Below, piece after piece: positions 18,508 through 27,960 of a DNA stretch of 64,000 nucleotides. A program made the position numbers and the translations under genes. This DNA is from Shewanella pealeana ATCC 700345 (GTDB lineage: Bacteria > Pseudomonadota > Gammaproteobacteria > Enterobacterales > Shewanellaceae): contig NC_009901.1 in assembly GCF_000018285.1 (NCBI RefSeq), positions 1,115,001 through 1,179,000 of the forward strand, read 5' to 3'. Numbering within the stretch: position 1 is the stretch's first letter; the number at the start of each line of letters is the position of its first letter. The notes under the pieces were generated by a model. The model searched no databases. It saw only the letters and a program-made list of their open reading frames with translations, and was not told where the DNA came from.

Positions 18508-21320
18508 ATGTTGATATTTAAACAGCTACAACGTCTGTTGATGTTATTCACATTGCTCGTTATCGCTGGTTGTGGCGGCGATGACGATGGTTTTCCTACG
18601 GGAGCCTGTGGTGGCCCCGATAATCCATGCCCTGCCTATGCAATGGCTCTAGATATAACACCTGAGCTAAATACGCTGGCACTCAATACAAGCGATAATT
18701 ATTCGGCAATAGTGACCTACAGTGACGGAACGAGCAAGGATGTGACGCAAGCAGTTACCTGGTCGACGGCTGAACAACAGATAGCCACAGTATCGCAAGG
18801 TGGTATCGCATCCGCCTTGGGCGGCGGGCAGACTCAAGTTATGGCCACCTTTGCATCAGAGCTGCAAGGTGGAGAGCCCCTAACCGATATCGCGACTCTA
18901 ATTGTAACTGATGCGCCATTAACGCATTTGAGTGTTCGGCCCGGGCAAGCTGAAATATTGGTTGGATTGACGCAAGCATATAGTGCATTAGCATCGTTTT
19001 CTGATGGACATCAGCAAGATGTCACTAATGATGTTAAATGGGGGGTGATGCATAGTGCCATAGCAGGTATATCCAATGAAGTTAACTCGAAAGGGGTTGC
19101 GACAGGGCTCAACCAAGGTGTAACACAAGTGAGCGCGAGTTTTAAACAACAGAGCGCACTGGCAAGCTTGGTTGTTTTAGATGCACAGCCTGCAGCATTA
19201 ATTATCTTTCCGCTAGATCAAGCTTTACCTCGAGGAACGAGTCTGCAGTATCAAGCCTATCTGCAACTTGATGACGGTAATAGTATCGATGTCACAGCTC
19301 AGTCGACTTGGCAGACAGCCACACCTGAAATAGCTTCTATCGACAGTAAGGCGTTTCTTACAGGCAATGAACTTGGCATCACAAATGTTAACGCAACGCT
19401 TAATTACGCAGATGTGAGCCTTAATGACAGCACAAGCGTTAATGTTATTGCTGCACAACTTGAAGACTTAGTCGTGACGCCTACAGAAGGTGTGTATCCC
19501 AAAGGCACTATGGGAACATATCAAGCCAGCGCATACTTTTCCGATGGTCAAGTTATCGATGTAACTCGCAATGCAACTTGGTCAACATCAAATCAAGCTG
19601 TGATCATAATAACGCAAACGGGGGCGAGTGCGGGTAATGCTTTAGCCGCCGAAGTTGGCGAAGCCCGTGTTACTGCTAGCTACGACTCATTAACTGCATC
19701 TGCGGACGCAAAAGTGACCGATGCTGTTGTTATCGAACTTAATATTTCCCCCATGATAAAACTATTCCAGCGGGTCTCAAGCAACCCTATCAAGCCTTCG
19801 CAAGCTTCTCTGATCATACAAGTAAAAATGTCACCCTTGAAGCTCGTTGGACAAGCTCAAAGCTTGATATTGCCGCTGTTGATGAGCAGGGAATTGCTTA
19901 TACGATAAAACCGGGGCAGACCCAAATTCAAGCAGCGTTTTTAGGTGAAATAGCTGCGACATCTCTGTTTGTGAAGCAGGTTGAGCTGTTAGAGATACAG
20001 GTGACTCCGGCGGACGCTAGGGTCAATATTAATGAAAAGCAGCAATATAAAGCCCAAGCATTCTATAGTGATGGACACAGCGAAGATGTAACAAAAATTG
20101 CGACCTGGAACATAGATAACGACTCTGTTGCCAATGTGGTGCTCAGTGGCGAAAAGGCTGGCTTAGTAAGTGGCATTAGTCATGGCGAAGGGAATGTTAT
20201 GGCAACCTTTGAATCCCATACCGGGAAAGCCAAGGTTAACGTTACAGATGTTGAATATTTAGGGATTAACATCGAGCCTGCTAACTCTTTAGTCGAGGTC
20301 GGGGCTTTTCAGCCGTTAACAGCGCTAGCAGTTTACCGTGATGCGGTTGGTGGTGTGAGATATAAAGATGTCACTTTACTGAGTGCCTGGCGTACTGAAA
20401 ATCCCGAGATTGCGACAGTATCAGCAATAGGGGTCATTAAAGGTGAAGCGCAAGGCATGACGAATGTAGAAGCCTATTATCACGATCTCTACGGTGAAGC
20501 CCTGGTGAGTGTCGTTAACTCTCTGGTGACCAAACTCACGGTCACGCCCGATAACTTATCGGCCCCTGTTGGCACTAAAGGGCGTTATCAGGCGATTGCT
20601 GCCTATATCGATAGGCCCGATGAAGATGTAACTGAACTTGCAACTTGGTCTTCTAGTGATATTGATGTGGTGCATATCGTCACCTCGGGTATTGATGGTG
20701 GAACAGCGAGTGCGAACAAAGTGGGCAGCAGTGAGATCAGTGCGCAATTTGAGGATATTGTTGATAGCGTAAATGTTCAGGTTACTGCGGCTGTGATAGA
20801 GCGAATAGAGATAACTCCACGAGTCGATACTGTTTACTTGGAGAATATAACCCAGTTTTATGCCCACGCTTACTTCTCTGATGGAACCGTGCTAGATGTC
20901 ACCTTAGACGCTAACTGGAAGAGTGATAGTCCCCAGATCGTCACGATCCAAACGGGGAGTTCGAGAGCAGGGCAGGCCATGGGAGTGAGCCAAGATGGAG
21001 CGGCCAGCATTTCGGCAGATTACGCTGGATTTAGTGATAGTTTATCGCTTAAAGCTGTACCGAACATGCCTGAAAGTATCGAAATTATTCCAAATGAATT
21101 GACACTTAAAAACGGTGGCTATGCAGAGGTACAGGTGATGGTGACCTATAGTAATGGTGATGTGTATGACTACGCTAAATATGTCGATTGGAGCTCAAGT
21201 GATGATAGCATCGCCTATGGCCATCAAGATGTGATTCGCGCCGAAGGTGTGGGTCACGCCACGGTGACAGCTACTATGGAAACGGTATCTGGTTCGGCAG
21301 AGGTAACCGTGACACCTTAA
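18508..21320 (+). pseudogene. Bacterial Ig-like repeat lipoprotein, broken by a one-base frameshift
   Basis: Two abutting reading frames make one protein of about 937 residues. The first (18508-19908) has a lipoprotein signal with lipobox LVIAGC. Both carry about ten repeats of some 85 residues with the core SDG..xDVT.xxxW, as in BIG_2/invasin-type domains. The switch is at a run of five C at 19748-19752: with a sixth C the reading ATT TCC CCC CAT GAT AAA continues the repeat pattern (ISPHDKTIPAGLKQPYQA) into the second frame. As written, translation leaves the repeats there and stops at 19908, giving 466 residues. The break may be a phase-variable tract, a real inactivation or a sequencing error. 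It is probably a surface or adhesion protein. A terminator follows at 21354. Confidence 0.88.
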
Positions 21321-21353
21321 GCTTTTTTAAGCACAATTGACTCAGTTTAAACG

Positions 21354-21388
21354 AAAAAAGCAGCCGCTAATTTGGGCTGCTTTTTTTA
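21354..21388. terminator. Bidirectional terminator Ig-repeat gene / DUF1294 gene
   Basis: AAAAAAGCAGCC-gctaattt-GGGCTGCTTTTTTT between convergent genes. Confidence 0.87.
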
Positions 21389-21394
21389 TTTGCT

Positions 21395-22012
21395 TTAGCT
21401 TAACACTGTGTTCAACTCTGGCCGATGGATAAGATAAATAAGTGCTAGATTTATGCTTATCGTTAACCACAGGATAAACTTAAATCTGCTCTTAGCCGAC
21501 TTGTGTCTGAGCCACTGTTGGGCAAGCAGTGCACCGGGCCAGCCACCAGCCACACTTAATAGGTGCAGCTTTAATTCACTGACACGCCAACCTTGCTTCT
21601 TGGCTGCTCGTTTATCCCAACCATAGGCGATAAAGGTCACTAGGCTCGCCGAGATAAAGTAGAGCAGAAGCCAAAGAGGGGTGTGTTGTAGTGAGTAGCT
21701 AATGCTCAAGGTGGCAAAAAAGCCGAGAGCCACAGTTATGCTTAATCGATTTGGTTTGCTGCTAATTTTTCGGCTCGACTTTACGCTGCCGCCACTGAGC
21801 AGTTGCGCTTTTTCAGCGCGCCACTTACCTTGCTTGTCTTTAGCTAAGGTAAATTGGACTTGCTTACCGCTTTGCGGCCTAGGACTCTGACTAGCAAAGG
21901 CTGAAATATGAAGAAAAACCTGCTGTTTTTGCTCTGGGATTTGAATAAAACCAAATCCCTTATCGTCATTCCAACTGTCTATCACACCCGTTGATACTTG
22001 AGCTTTTGTCAT
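21395..22012 (-). CDS. Cold-shock domain / DUF1294 membrane protein
   Basis: A 205-residue fusion. Residues 5-68 are a cold-shock domain with the RNP1 motif KGFGFIQI and RNP2-like VFLHISAF. After a basic linker (about 70-90) come membrane segments and the DUF1294 block YGWDKRAAKKQGWRVSELKLHLLSVAGGWPGALLAQQWLRHK. This is a common gammaproteobacterial architecture with no established function; nucleic-acid binding at the membrane is the obvious guess. The N-terminal methionine gives a good CSD start. Confidence 0.9.
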   Translation of the reverse strand: MTKAQVSTGVIDSWNDDKGFGFIQIPEQKQQVFLHISAFASQSPRPQSGKQVQFTLAKDKQGKWRAEKAQLLSGGSVKSSRKISSKPNRLSITVALGFFATLSISYSLQHTPLWLLLYFISASLVTFIAYGWDKRAAKKQGWRVSELKLHLLSVAGGWPGALLAQQWLRHKSAKSRFKFILWLTISINLALIYLIHRPELNTVLS

Positions 22013-22056
22013 CGAGATCTATCTACTTCTATTCACTAGGATCTAACCACGCGTTG

Positions 22057-22350
22057 TTAACAAGACTCTCCAGTGCAGCACTCATCTTGCAAGAACTGAA
22101 TAAGACCTTCCAGACAATCAAATTGCGGGATGCAGTGTAGTACTCGGCCTTCTCTGTGCTGCTTCACCAGTCCGGCAGACATTAAACTCGATAGATGATG
22201 GGATAAGGTCGAATTTGGGATCTGCAGGATCTCCTGTAAATGGCCTACAGGTAGACCCTTTCGTCCCGCTTTAACTAGCGCCCTAAATAGGGTTAATCGA
22301 GTAGGGTGACCTAACTCTTTCAGCGCTTTTGCTGCAATTTCTGTGTCCAT
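22057..22350 (-). CDS. ArsR-family winged-helix transcriptional regulator
   Basis: A 97-residue ArsR/SmtB-type repressor. It has the typical LGHPTRLTLFRALVKAG opening, a recognition helix in IPNSTLSHHLSSLMSAG (about residues 43-59) and the wing LVKQHREGRVLHCI. The C-terminus ends with clustered cysteines, DECCTGESC, which could bind metal or thiol-reactive ligands, unlike the alpha3 CxC of classical ArsR. An in-frame TTG (22365) and ATG (22356) lie upstream; I prefer the ATG at 22350. Its target is unknown. An 8-bp inverted repeat about 65 bp upstream may be its operator. Confidence 0.88.
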   Translation of the reverse strand: MDTEIAAKALKELGHPTRLTLFRALVKAGRKGLPVGHLQEILQIPNSTLSHHLSSLMSAGLVKQHREGRVLHCIPQFDCLEGLIQFLQDECCTGESC

Positions 22351-22414
22351 ATACATAACTCGCAAAGAAAAATATGTTTCGGTAGTTTTGGAAATAATAG
22401 CAGGAAAACACTGA

Positions 22415-22437
22415 CCGACAAACGATAATTTTGTCGG
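22415..22437. promoter_or_regulatory. Perfect inverted repeat upstream of the ArsR gene
   Basis: CCGACAAA-cgataat-TTTGTCGG lies between the DUF4442 gene stop (22456) and the ArsR start. It could be an autoregulatory operator or a weak terminator of the DUF4442 gene; on the minus strand it is followed only by a short TTTT. Confidence 0.5.
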
Positions 22438-22455
22438 CCATTATTGTGCTCGTTT

Positions 22456-22956
22456 CTAAGATGGTTTCTTGGCGGGTTTTTCTGAAATCCACAGTTTAAT
22501 CGTGCCTCGTACAACCACTACTCCATCGGTGTCATAGGCGGTAACGGGCACTAGCATGTCACCGGGCACCCACTGTTCAGGCTCAACTTCGGCAATACAG
22601 GTTATATCACTGCCAGCTTTGGCGGTGTAGTCTACGCTCATCCCTTTAGGGATCCACCTTAAGTGATGAGGAATAGATGCTTCAGCCATTACGCCCATCG
22701 CCATCTCTAGTCCGTTACAGATAGCAATCACATGTACCGTCTGAATATGATTGTGCACCGCCTTGCGTTTCTTTATCTGGCAGACACAGCGATTCACATT
22801 TAATTCACTTATGATGGGTTTTACTGTACCGAAGTAAGGCGCCATGCGGCTCACCATAAGTGAGAAAATCTTGTGACCAAATGGCAATCGAGTGACACGG
22901 TTATAGAGTGACATGACTTTGGTGGGCTTATTATTAGTATTTAGATCGCTCATCAT
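22456..22956 (-). CDS. DUF4442 hotdog-fold protein (thioesterase-like)
   Basis: A 166-residue protein of the DUF4442 family, related to hotdog-fold acyl-CoA thioesterases. Characteristic stretches are MAPYFGTVKPIISELN, the KKRKAVHNHIQTVHVIAICNGLEMAMG helix (with H-N-H and the acidic residue typical of the fold) and RWIPKGMSVDYTAKA. Substrate and pathway are unknown. It is upstream of, and codirectional with, the ArsR gene. Confidence 0.82.
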   Translation of the reverse strand: MMSDLNTNNKPTKVMSLYNRVTRLPFGHKIFSLMVSRMAPYFGTVKPIISELNVNRCVCQIKKRKAVHNHIQTVHVIAICNGLEMAMGVMAEASIPHHLRWIPKGMSVDYTAKAGSDITCIAEVEPEQWVPGDMLVPVTAYDTDGVVVVRGTIKLWISEKPAKKPS

Positions 22957-23129
22957 TGCTTGTCCATTTTAATATGCTTTACTGGTCGGATGAGATTAAC
23001 ATCGAATTAACATAAAATGCTAGCCGAAGGTTAATTTAGCTTTATAAAAGTAAACTTCATTTCCTTTTTGATTGTAATGGAACGTATAATTTTGGCCGAC
23101 GAACAGTCTTGACCGAATTAAGGATTAAA

Positions 23130-24047
23130 GTGAATTATTTACAGACCTACCTTAAAGGTATGGCAATGGGCGCAGCGGATGTGGTGCCTGGTGTTTCCGG
23201 TGGTACTATCGCCTTTATTACGGGTATCTTGGACCCACTACTGGAAAGCATTAAAAAAATTAGACCCTCTTTACTGGGCGTGATTAAAGAGAACGGAGTT
23301 AAAGCGGCCTTTATGCATATTAATGGTCCGTTTTTAGTCTGTGTGTTTGGTGGTATTTTGACCAGTATTTTAACTTTGGCTAAGTTGATTACTTATCTGT
23401 TGGAGAATCACCCTATTCCAGTATGGTCGTTCTTTTTTGGTCTTATCTTGATCTCGGTCATTCATATGCTCAAGCAAGTTAAGGGCTTTACACTTGGGCG
23501 TATAGCCTTATTTGCCTTGGGAGTCGTGTTTGCTTGGGGCATTACCATGTTAAACCCGATTGCGGTTGAGATGACCTATCTGAATGTGTTCTTGGGCGGC
23601 TGTATTGCCATTACCGCGATGATCTTACCTGGCATTTCGGGTAGCTTTATCTTGCTGTTACTTGGCTTATATACCCCAGTGATTGGCGCGGTTAAGAATT
23701 TTGACCTCGCAATTATGGCTACCTTTGCCGCTGGTGCCGCTATCGGCATACTCTGCTTTAGCCACGTATTGTCAGCACTGCTAAGAAAGTATCACGATGC
23801 GACATTGATGTTTTTAATTGGCTTGATGCTTGGAACATTAGGCAAGATCTGGCCTTGGAAAGAGGTGCTAACTTTTCGTGAAAACTCAAAAGGCGAAATG
23901 GTACCACTCGATGAGCGCGTGTTATCGCCCCTGCAGTATGAGCATATAACCGGTCAGCCTTCATTGCTAATGTATGCGGTTACCGCCATGTTTGCCGGTA
24001 TTTTATTAGTATGGGGCTTAGAGCGATTTGCTAATAAAACACGTTAA
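23130..24047 (+). CDS. DUF368 membrane protein (undecaprenyl-phosphate translocase family)
   Basis: A polytopic protein of about 305 residues with roughly eight to nine hydrophobic segments and the family signature GAADVVPGVSGGTIAFITGI at its N-terminus, echoed by MILPGISGSFILLLLG near residue 170. DUF368 proteins (PopT) and DedA proteins have been shown in other bacteria to recycle undecaprenyl phosphate across the membrane for envelope synthesis. I choose GTG at 23130, with AAGGA 5 nt upstream, over TTG at 23109. Single gene. UppP, which makes undecaprenyl phosphate, is encoded at 62.8 kb. Confidence 0.9.
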   Translation: MNYLQTYLKGMAMGAADVVPGVSGGTIAFITGILDPLLESIKKIRPSLLGVIKENGVKAAFMHINGPFLVCVFGGILTSILTLAKLITYLLENHPIPVWSFFFGLILISVIHMLKQVKGFTLGRIALFALGVVFAWGITMLNPIAVEMTYLNVFLGGCIAITAMILPGISGSFILLLLGLYTPVIGAVKNFDLAIMATFAAGAAIGILCFSHVLSALLRKYHDATLMFLIGLMLGTLGKIWPWKEVLTFRENSKGEMVPLDERVLSPLQYEHITGQPSLLMYAVTAMFAGILLVWGLERFANKTR

Positions 24048-24073
24048 TTGATACCTTAAAAACAGATCTATCG

Positions 24074-24101
24074 AAAGCCAGCTTATTAGCTGGCTTTTTT
24101 T
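24074..24101 (+). terminator. Terminator of the DUF368 gene
   Basis: AAAGCCAGCT-tatt-AGCTGGCTTTTTTT, 27 bp after the stop. Confidence 0.87.
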
Positions 24102-24169
24102 GGGTTGTAGCGGGAAGTAAGCAGGGCTATTGAGCATAGACCTGCAAAGCGTTGCTAGTGGTGGAGCGA

Positions 24170-24514
24170 CTACGATGTCTTGCGGCTGTTATCGACCTGC
24201 TTCTTGTCGTAATACTCAAACGGAAACAGGTTTCTAATGCGCTGGGTGATGGTATCACTGACGTTAGCAGATACATGCAGGCGAACATCCCCTTGTTTCT
24301 CTGCTCTTACGGTGCAGGTGAGCTTGTTTGATTTAGCAATGGCGCGGCACTCTTTGGCAAACTTATCCGGTATTTTCCCCTTATGCGAGGTCATTCTCCC
24401 GTCCTTAAAGTGCATCTCGAACAGCGTTAAGCCTCTCTTACCACTGAAAATTAGCTTATAGATAATAAACACGGCGATGGCGATAAAAATAATTTTAAGC
24501 AGGGTTGGGGTCAT
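24170..24514 (-). CDS. Small membrane-anchored protein, DUF3634-like
   Basis: A 114-residue protein with one N-terminal membrane helix (LLKIIFIAIAVFIIYKLIF, residues 5-23) and a soluble, basic C-terminal domain. I recognise it as resembling the DUF3634 family of Shewanella/Vibrio. The domain has two cysteines (KECRAIAKSNKLTCTV) and a LHVSANVSDTITQRIRNLFPF segment. No function is known. Confidence 0.78.
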   Translation of the reverse strand: MTPTLLKIIFIAIAVFIIYKLIFSGKRGLTLFEMHFKDGRMTSHKGKIPDKFAKECRAIAKSNKLTCTVRAEKQGDVRLHVSANVSDTITQRIRNLFPFEYYDKKQVDNSRKTS

Positions 24515-24688
24515 GCGCTTTCCTTTTCTTTCGATTTTAGCCCTTAAGTTAAGATACTCTTGCTCAAGCTAATTTAAAAGTGCGCCACAGCACACAATCG
24601 CGAGATTTATAATTTGTGCTAAAGTGAATATGGAGTGGCTGCTAGCCAAGGGATTTATTGGCTTCTAAAACAAGTTAAGGACGACACC

Positions 24689-24871
24689 ATGCAAATATCA
24701 AATTCTGAACGCTGGCTTGAGCTTTGTCAGAAGCAGGCGCAACTTATCGAAGAACTATCGGAAATTTTCCCAGAACGTCGCGAGCAGCATAAACAATTAA
24801 GTGACCGCTGGCGTCAGGTGGCAGATCACCTGAGCCATGAAGAGTTTGAGCATATGGCTAAATTAAAGTAG
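24689..24871 (+). CDS. Small hypothetical protein (60 aa)
   Basis: From the ATG at 24689 (AAGGA 7 nt upstream) the frame encodes 60 residues, highly charged and helical (SERWLELCQKQAQLIEELSE...). It is rich in Glu, Gln and Arg, and probably forms a small helical hairpin or coiled coil. An in-frame upstream start at 24635 is less likely, since it lacks a ribosome-binding site. The good Shine-Dalgarno site and the terminator after it support a real gene. I do not recognise a family. Confidence 0.7.
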   Translation: MQISNSERWLELCQKQAQLIEELSEIFPERREQHKQLSDRWRQVADHLSHEEFEHMAKLK

Positions 24872-24905
24872 ATATCGAGAGTTAGTTGAGAGCAAAACCT
24901 AAAAG

Positions 24906-24932
24906 AAAAACCGCCTTTCGGCGGTTTTTTAT
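24906..24932. terminator. Terminator between the 60-aa gene and the TorF-type gene
   Basis: AAAAACCGCC-tttc-GGCGGTTTTTT between convergent genes. Confidence 0.87.
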
Positions 24933-24997
24933 TGGGGGAAACTGTTTAGACTCGCTTTAACTTCTTAGCATTAATTGCATAGCTGCAAATTTGTAGC

Positions 24998-25732
24998 TTA
25001 AAAAGCATAACTTACGGTCGCAAGCACAGTGCCATCATTTCTCCATGGCTCTTTGGAATCGATGATGTTGTCATCACTTAAGTTAGTATCTAACCAAGCA
25101 AGAGATAGGCCTACACCACCAAGCTCAGTTGAGACTCCAATAGAGTAGTCGACATAGTCTTCACCCCAGTCACCCATATCAGGGTCATTCACACCTTCAC
25201 CATAGCTGTAACCTACATGGGCATCGATGCTCCAGTTCTCGAAGATCTCATAGGAGTAGTTTAGCTCGGTGTAGTTTAGTGATAGATCTGCATTAGCGTA
25301 GTCATTGGTGTACCACTGCGCCAGATGGAAGCCGCCATAGTAGATGCCAGCATTAAGTTCTAGATATTGGCTACTATCATCCTGACCTGGGTATGTGTAA
25401 TAGGTGAGTGTAACGTCATATTCCCACTCTTCATCGGCACCAAAGGCTCCCCAATAACCGGCATAAATATCTATCTCTACATCGGCATCATAGCTATCTT
25501 TATCAACATTACTCGCCCAAGCACCAAAGAAGAGACCATTTTCTAGGCTGTAGTCTAAGCTGCCTTGAACAGCAAAGTCGCCGGCAGTTTGAGATACACC
25601 GCGGAAGCGGTAATCGTTAGTGGCACTGATCTCGCCAGAGAACTCCGCTTGAGCTAGAGGGGCAAATAGCGCGGTAGAAAGTGATAGACCGACAATCTGG
25701 GCAATCCGTTTTTTATTGAGTTTCTTATACAC
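24998..25732 (-). CDS. TorF-family putative porin (Gcw_chp)
   Basis: A 244-residue outer-membrane protein. It has a signal peptide ending at about residue 29 (LFAPLAQAEF), then the family opening SGEISATNDYRFRGVSQT and alternating aromatic beta strands to the terminal aromatic residue (VLATVSYAF), as expected for Bam recognition. Acidic loops are abundant (YDADVEIDIYAG, DPDMGDWGED). The family is annotated as putative porins, often near transport genes; the solute is unknown. Confidence 0.88.
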   Translation of the reverse strand: MYKKLNKKRIAQIVGLSLSTALFAPLAQAEFSGEISATNDYRFRGVSQTAGDFAVQGSLDYSLENGLFFGAWASNVDKDSYDADVEIDIYAGYWGAFGADEEWEYDVTLTYYTYPGQDDSSQYLELNAGIYYGGFHLAQWYTNDYANADLSLNYTELNYSYEIFENWSIDAHVGYSYGEGVNDPDMGDWGEDYVDYSIGVSTELGGVGLSLAWLDTNLSDDNIIDSKEPWRNDGTVLATVSYAF

Positions 25733-25885
25733 GGTAATTTCTCCATTTTACTATGTTGACTGAGATGCTTTATTTTTAAGTGTTATACCAATCCCTTGTA
25801 GGAAGTTGGCGTTAAGCATCCTTTGGTTTTGCCAAACAGCAGCACAATGCTACGACCTCATGGCTCTAGGTGATTTCCTAAACGT

Positions 25886-26260
25886 CTACTGTTGGGCGTT
25901 AGCTTCGAAAATCACATATACCTTACGGCAGTTATCTAGCACCTCCCAGGTGCCTTCAAACCCTGCTGGAATGACAAACCTGTCACCCGTTTTCACCGTT
26001 ATGCTGTGACCATTGTTATCGGTGACCTTGCTGGAACCCGATAAAATCTCACAATATTCATGTTCGCTATAGCTAACTTTCCAGCTGCCTACATCGCCTT
26101 GCCAAACGCCTGCGTGGAACTGTTCGCAATCGCTGGAGTAGTGGTTTTGTAACTCTTGCCCTGGATTACCTGCCAGCACTTTTTCGGCATCGAGTTTATA
26201 GCGCTCGATAGCGGTATTGAGCTTGGCAAAGTTAAGGATTGAATCTATGTTTTGCATCAT
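25886..26260 (-). CDS. Cupin-domain protein
   Basis: A protein of about 124 residues with a single beta-barrel domain. The region YSEHEYCEILSGSSKVTDNNG gives the first cupin motif in reduced form (E..E/Y instead of two His), and FVIPAGFEGTWEVLD the second. It resembles the short cupins (DUF861-type) found beside amino-acid catabolism genes. The start is taken at 26260, where GGAAG lies 6 nt upstream, rather than 26272. It is downstream of mmsA and bauA on the same strand, so it probably belongs to that operon. Confidence 0.82.
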   Translation of the reverse strand: MMQNIDSILNFAKLNTAIERYKLDAEKVLAGNPGQELQNHYSSDCEQFHAGVWQGDVGSWKVSYSEHEYCEILSGSSKVTDNNGHSITVKTGDRFVIPAGFEGTWEVLDNCRKVYVIFEANAQQ

Positions 26261-26340
26261 GAGTGCTTCCATTTCACTGCTTAGTTAGCGCGGGTAAAGC
26301 TAAACCAAAAAAGCGCGGCCTAAGCCACGCCTCGTTATTG

Positions 26341-27846
26341 TTACTTCATTGTCGGCATCACAAACTCGGCCTTGGTGCCAGCGGCACTCTTGTTAGTCGA
26401 TTGCGGCCAACGAGCGGTAATGGCTTTGCGCTTGGTATAGAAACGCACACCATCTGGGCCATGCATATGCAGAGGACCAAACAGAGAACGCTTCCAGCCA
26501 CCAAAGCTATGGAATGCCATCGGCACAGGAATTGGCACGTTTACGCCTACCATGCCCACTTGTACGTTGTGGCAGAAGTGGCGCGCAGCCTCACCACTTT
26601 GAGTGAAGATGGCGGTGCCATTACCAAATTCATGATCGTTTATTAGTTGCAGCGCTTCGCTGTAATCTTTTACGCGCACGATGGCGAGAACAGGACCGAA
26701 GATCTCTTCCTTATAAATGGTCATCTCTGGGGTCACATGGTCAAACAAGCAGCCACCTAAGAAGTAGCCTTGCTGGTGATCGGTAACAGATAGCTCTCGC
26801 CCATCGGCAAGTAGCTGAGCACCCTCATTGACGCCAGTTTCGACATAATTGCTGACCTTTTCCAGATGCTGAGCCGAGATAAGTGGGCCCATGTCCATCT
26901 CTGGGGTGACGCCATTGCCGACTTTAAGCGCCTTGATCTGTGGCAGCAGTTTTTCGACTAATGCATCGCCCGATTCACCTACAGCCAATACCACAGAAAT
27001 CGCCATGCATCGCTCGCCTGCACTACCATACGCCGCGCCCATCAAGGCGCCAACCGCTTGGTCAAGATCGGCATCGGGCATCAATAGCATATGATTCTTC
27101 GCGCCGCCTAGGGCTTGGACGCGCTTGCCGTGAGCCGATGCTGTTGAGTAGATATACTCGGCAATTGGGGTTGAACCGACAAAGCTAACCGCTTGCACAT
27201 CTTTGTGTGTCAGTAGGGTATCAACGGCTTCTTTGTCGCCGTTAACCACGTTAAATACGCCATTTGGCAAGCCTGCTTCGGTGAGGAGTTCGGCCATGCG
27301 CATTACAGAGCTTGGGTCTTTTTCCGATGGCTTCATGATGAAGCTGTTACCGCAAGCAATTGCGATAGGGAACATCCACATAGGCACCATTACTGGAAAG
27401 TTAAACGGGGCAATACCCGCAACGACGCCGAGTGACTGGTTAAGGGTCCAAGCATCGACGCCACCACCGACCTGCTCGGTATGCTCGCCTTTCAACAGGT
27501 GTGGAATGCCACAGGCAAACTCGACGACTTCAAGGCCACGAATGATTTCACCTTTTGCATCGTCAAGTACCTTGCCGTGTTCACGGGTGATAAGCTCTGC
27601 AAGCTCATCCATATTGGCTTCGACTAAGGCTTTAAACTTAAACAGTACGCGAGAGCGATTAAGCGGCGTGACTTTAGACCATGACTCATGGGCTTTTTTT
27701 GCAATTTCGATGACGCCAGCGACTTCAACGGCGCTAGCAAGAGAGACTGTGCCACGTTGCTCACCTGTTGCAGGCTCGAAGAAAGCTTGAGTACGTTGGC
27801 TTGGCGCAGAGTGACCGCCGTTAATGTAATGGTTAATGGTGTGCAT
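26341..27846 (-). CDS. mmsA: Methylmalonate-semialdehyde dehydrogenase (CoA-acylating)
   Basis: A 501-residue member of the aldehyde dehydrogenase superfamily, of the CoA-acylating MmsA/IolA type. The nucleotide-binding and active-site segments read GIAPFNFPVMVPMWM, SFVGSTPIAEYIY and YGSAGERCMAISV, with the catalytic Cys in GERCM. The oxyacylating subfamily lacks the general-base Glu of ordinary ALDHs; here ALGGAKNHM occupies that place, as expected. It converts malonic or methylmalonic semialdehyde plus CoA to acetyl- or propionyl-CoA. Beside a beta-alanine:pyruvate aminotransferase, malonic semialdehyde is the likely substrate. Confidence 0.94.
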   Translation of the reverse strand: MHTINHYINGGHSAPSQRTQAFFEPATGEQRGTVSLASAVEVAGVIEIAKKAHESWSKVTPLNRSRVLFKFKALVEANMDELAELITREHGKVLDDAKGEIIRGLEVVEFACGIPHLLKGEHTEQVGGGVDAWTLNQSLGVVAGIAPFNFPVMVPMWMFPIAIACGNSFIMKPSEKDPSSVMRMAELLTEAGLPNGVFNVVNGDKEAVDTLLTHKDVQAVSFVGSTPIAEYIYSTASAHGKRVQALGGAKNHMLLMPDADLDQAVGALMGAAYGSAGERCMAISVVLAVGESGDALVEKLLPQIKALKVGNGVTPEMDMGPLISAQHLEKVSNYVETGVNEGAQLLADGRELSVTDHQQGYFLGGCLFDHVTPEMTIYKEEIFGPVLAIVRVKDYSEALQLINDHEFGNGTAIFTQSGEAARHFCHNVQVGMVGVNVPIPVPMAFHSFGGWKRSLFGPLHMHGPDGVRFYTKRKAITARWPQSTNKSAAGTKAEFVMPTMK

Positions 27847-27960
27847 AACGCAAAATCCTAATGATCACTCCCCAAAGGGAGCAAATTGTGTTTATAAGTA
27901 ATGGTTTTGCCCATTGCATTAACGCTGCTATCTCGGGTGGAAATGCAATGGGTACAGAGA

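Noticed and set aside
19971..21320. Separate gene for the second half of the Ig-repeat protein
   Set aside because: The frame has no good start, continues the same repeats and joins the first half with a one-base shift. I treat both as one broken gene.
27203..27790. 195-codon ORF antisense to mmsA
   Set aside because: Shadow of a well-supported gene; composition follows the reverse of the mmsA codons.
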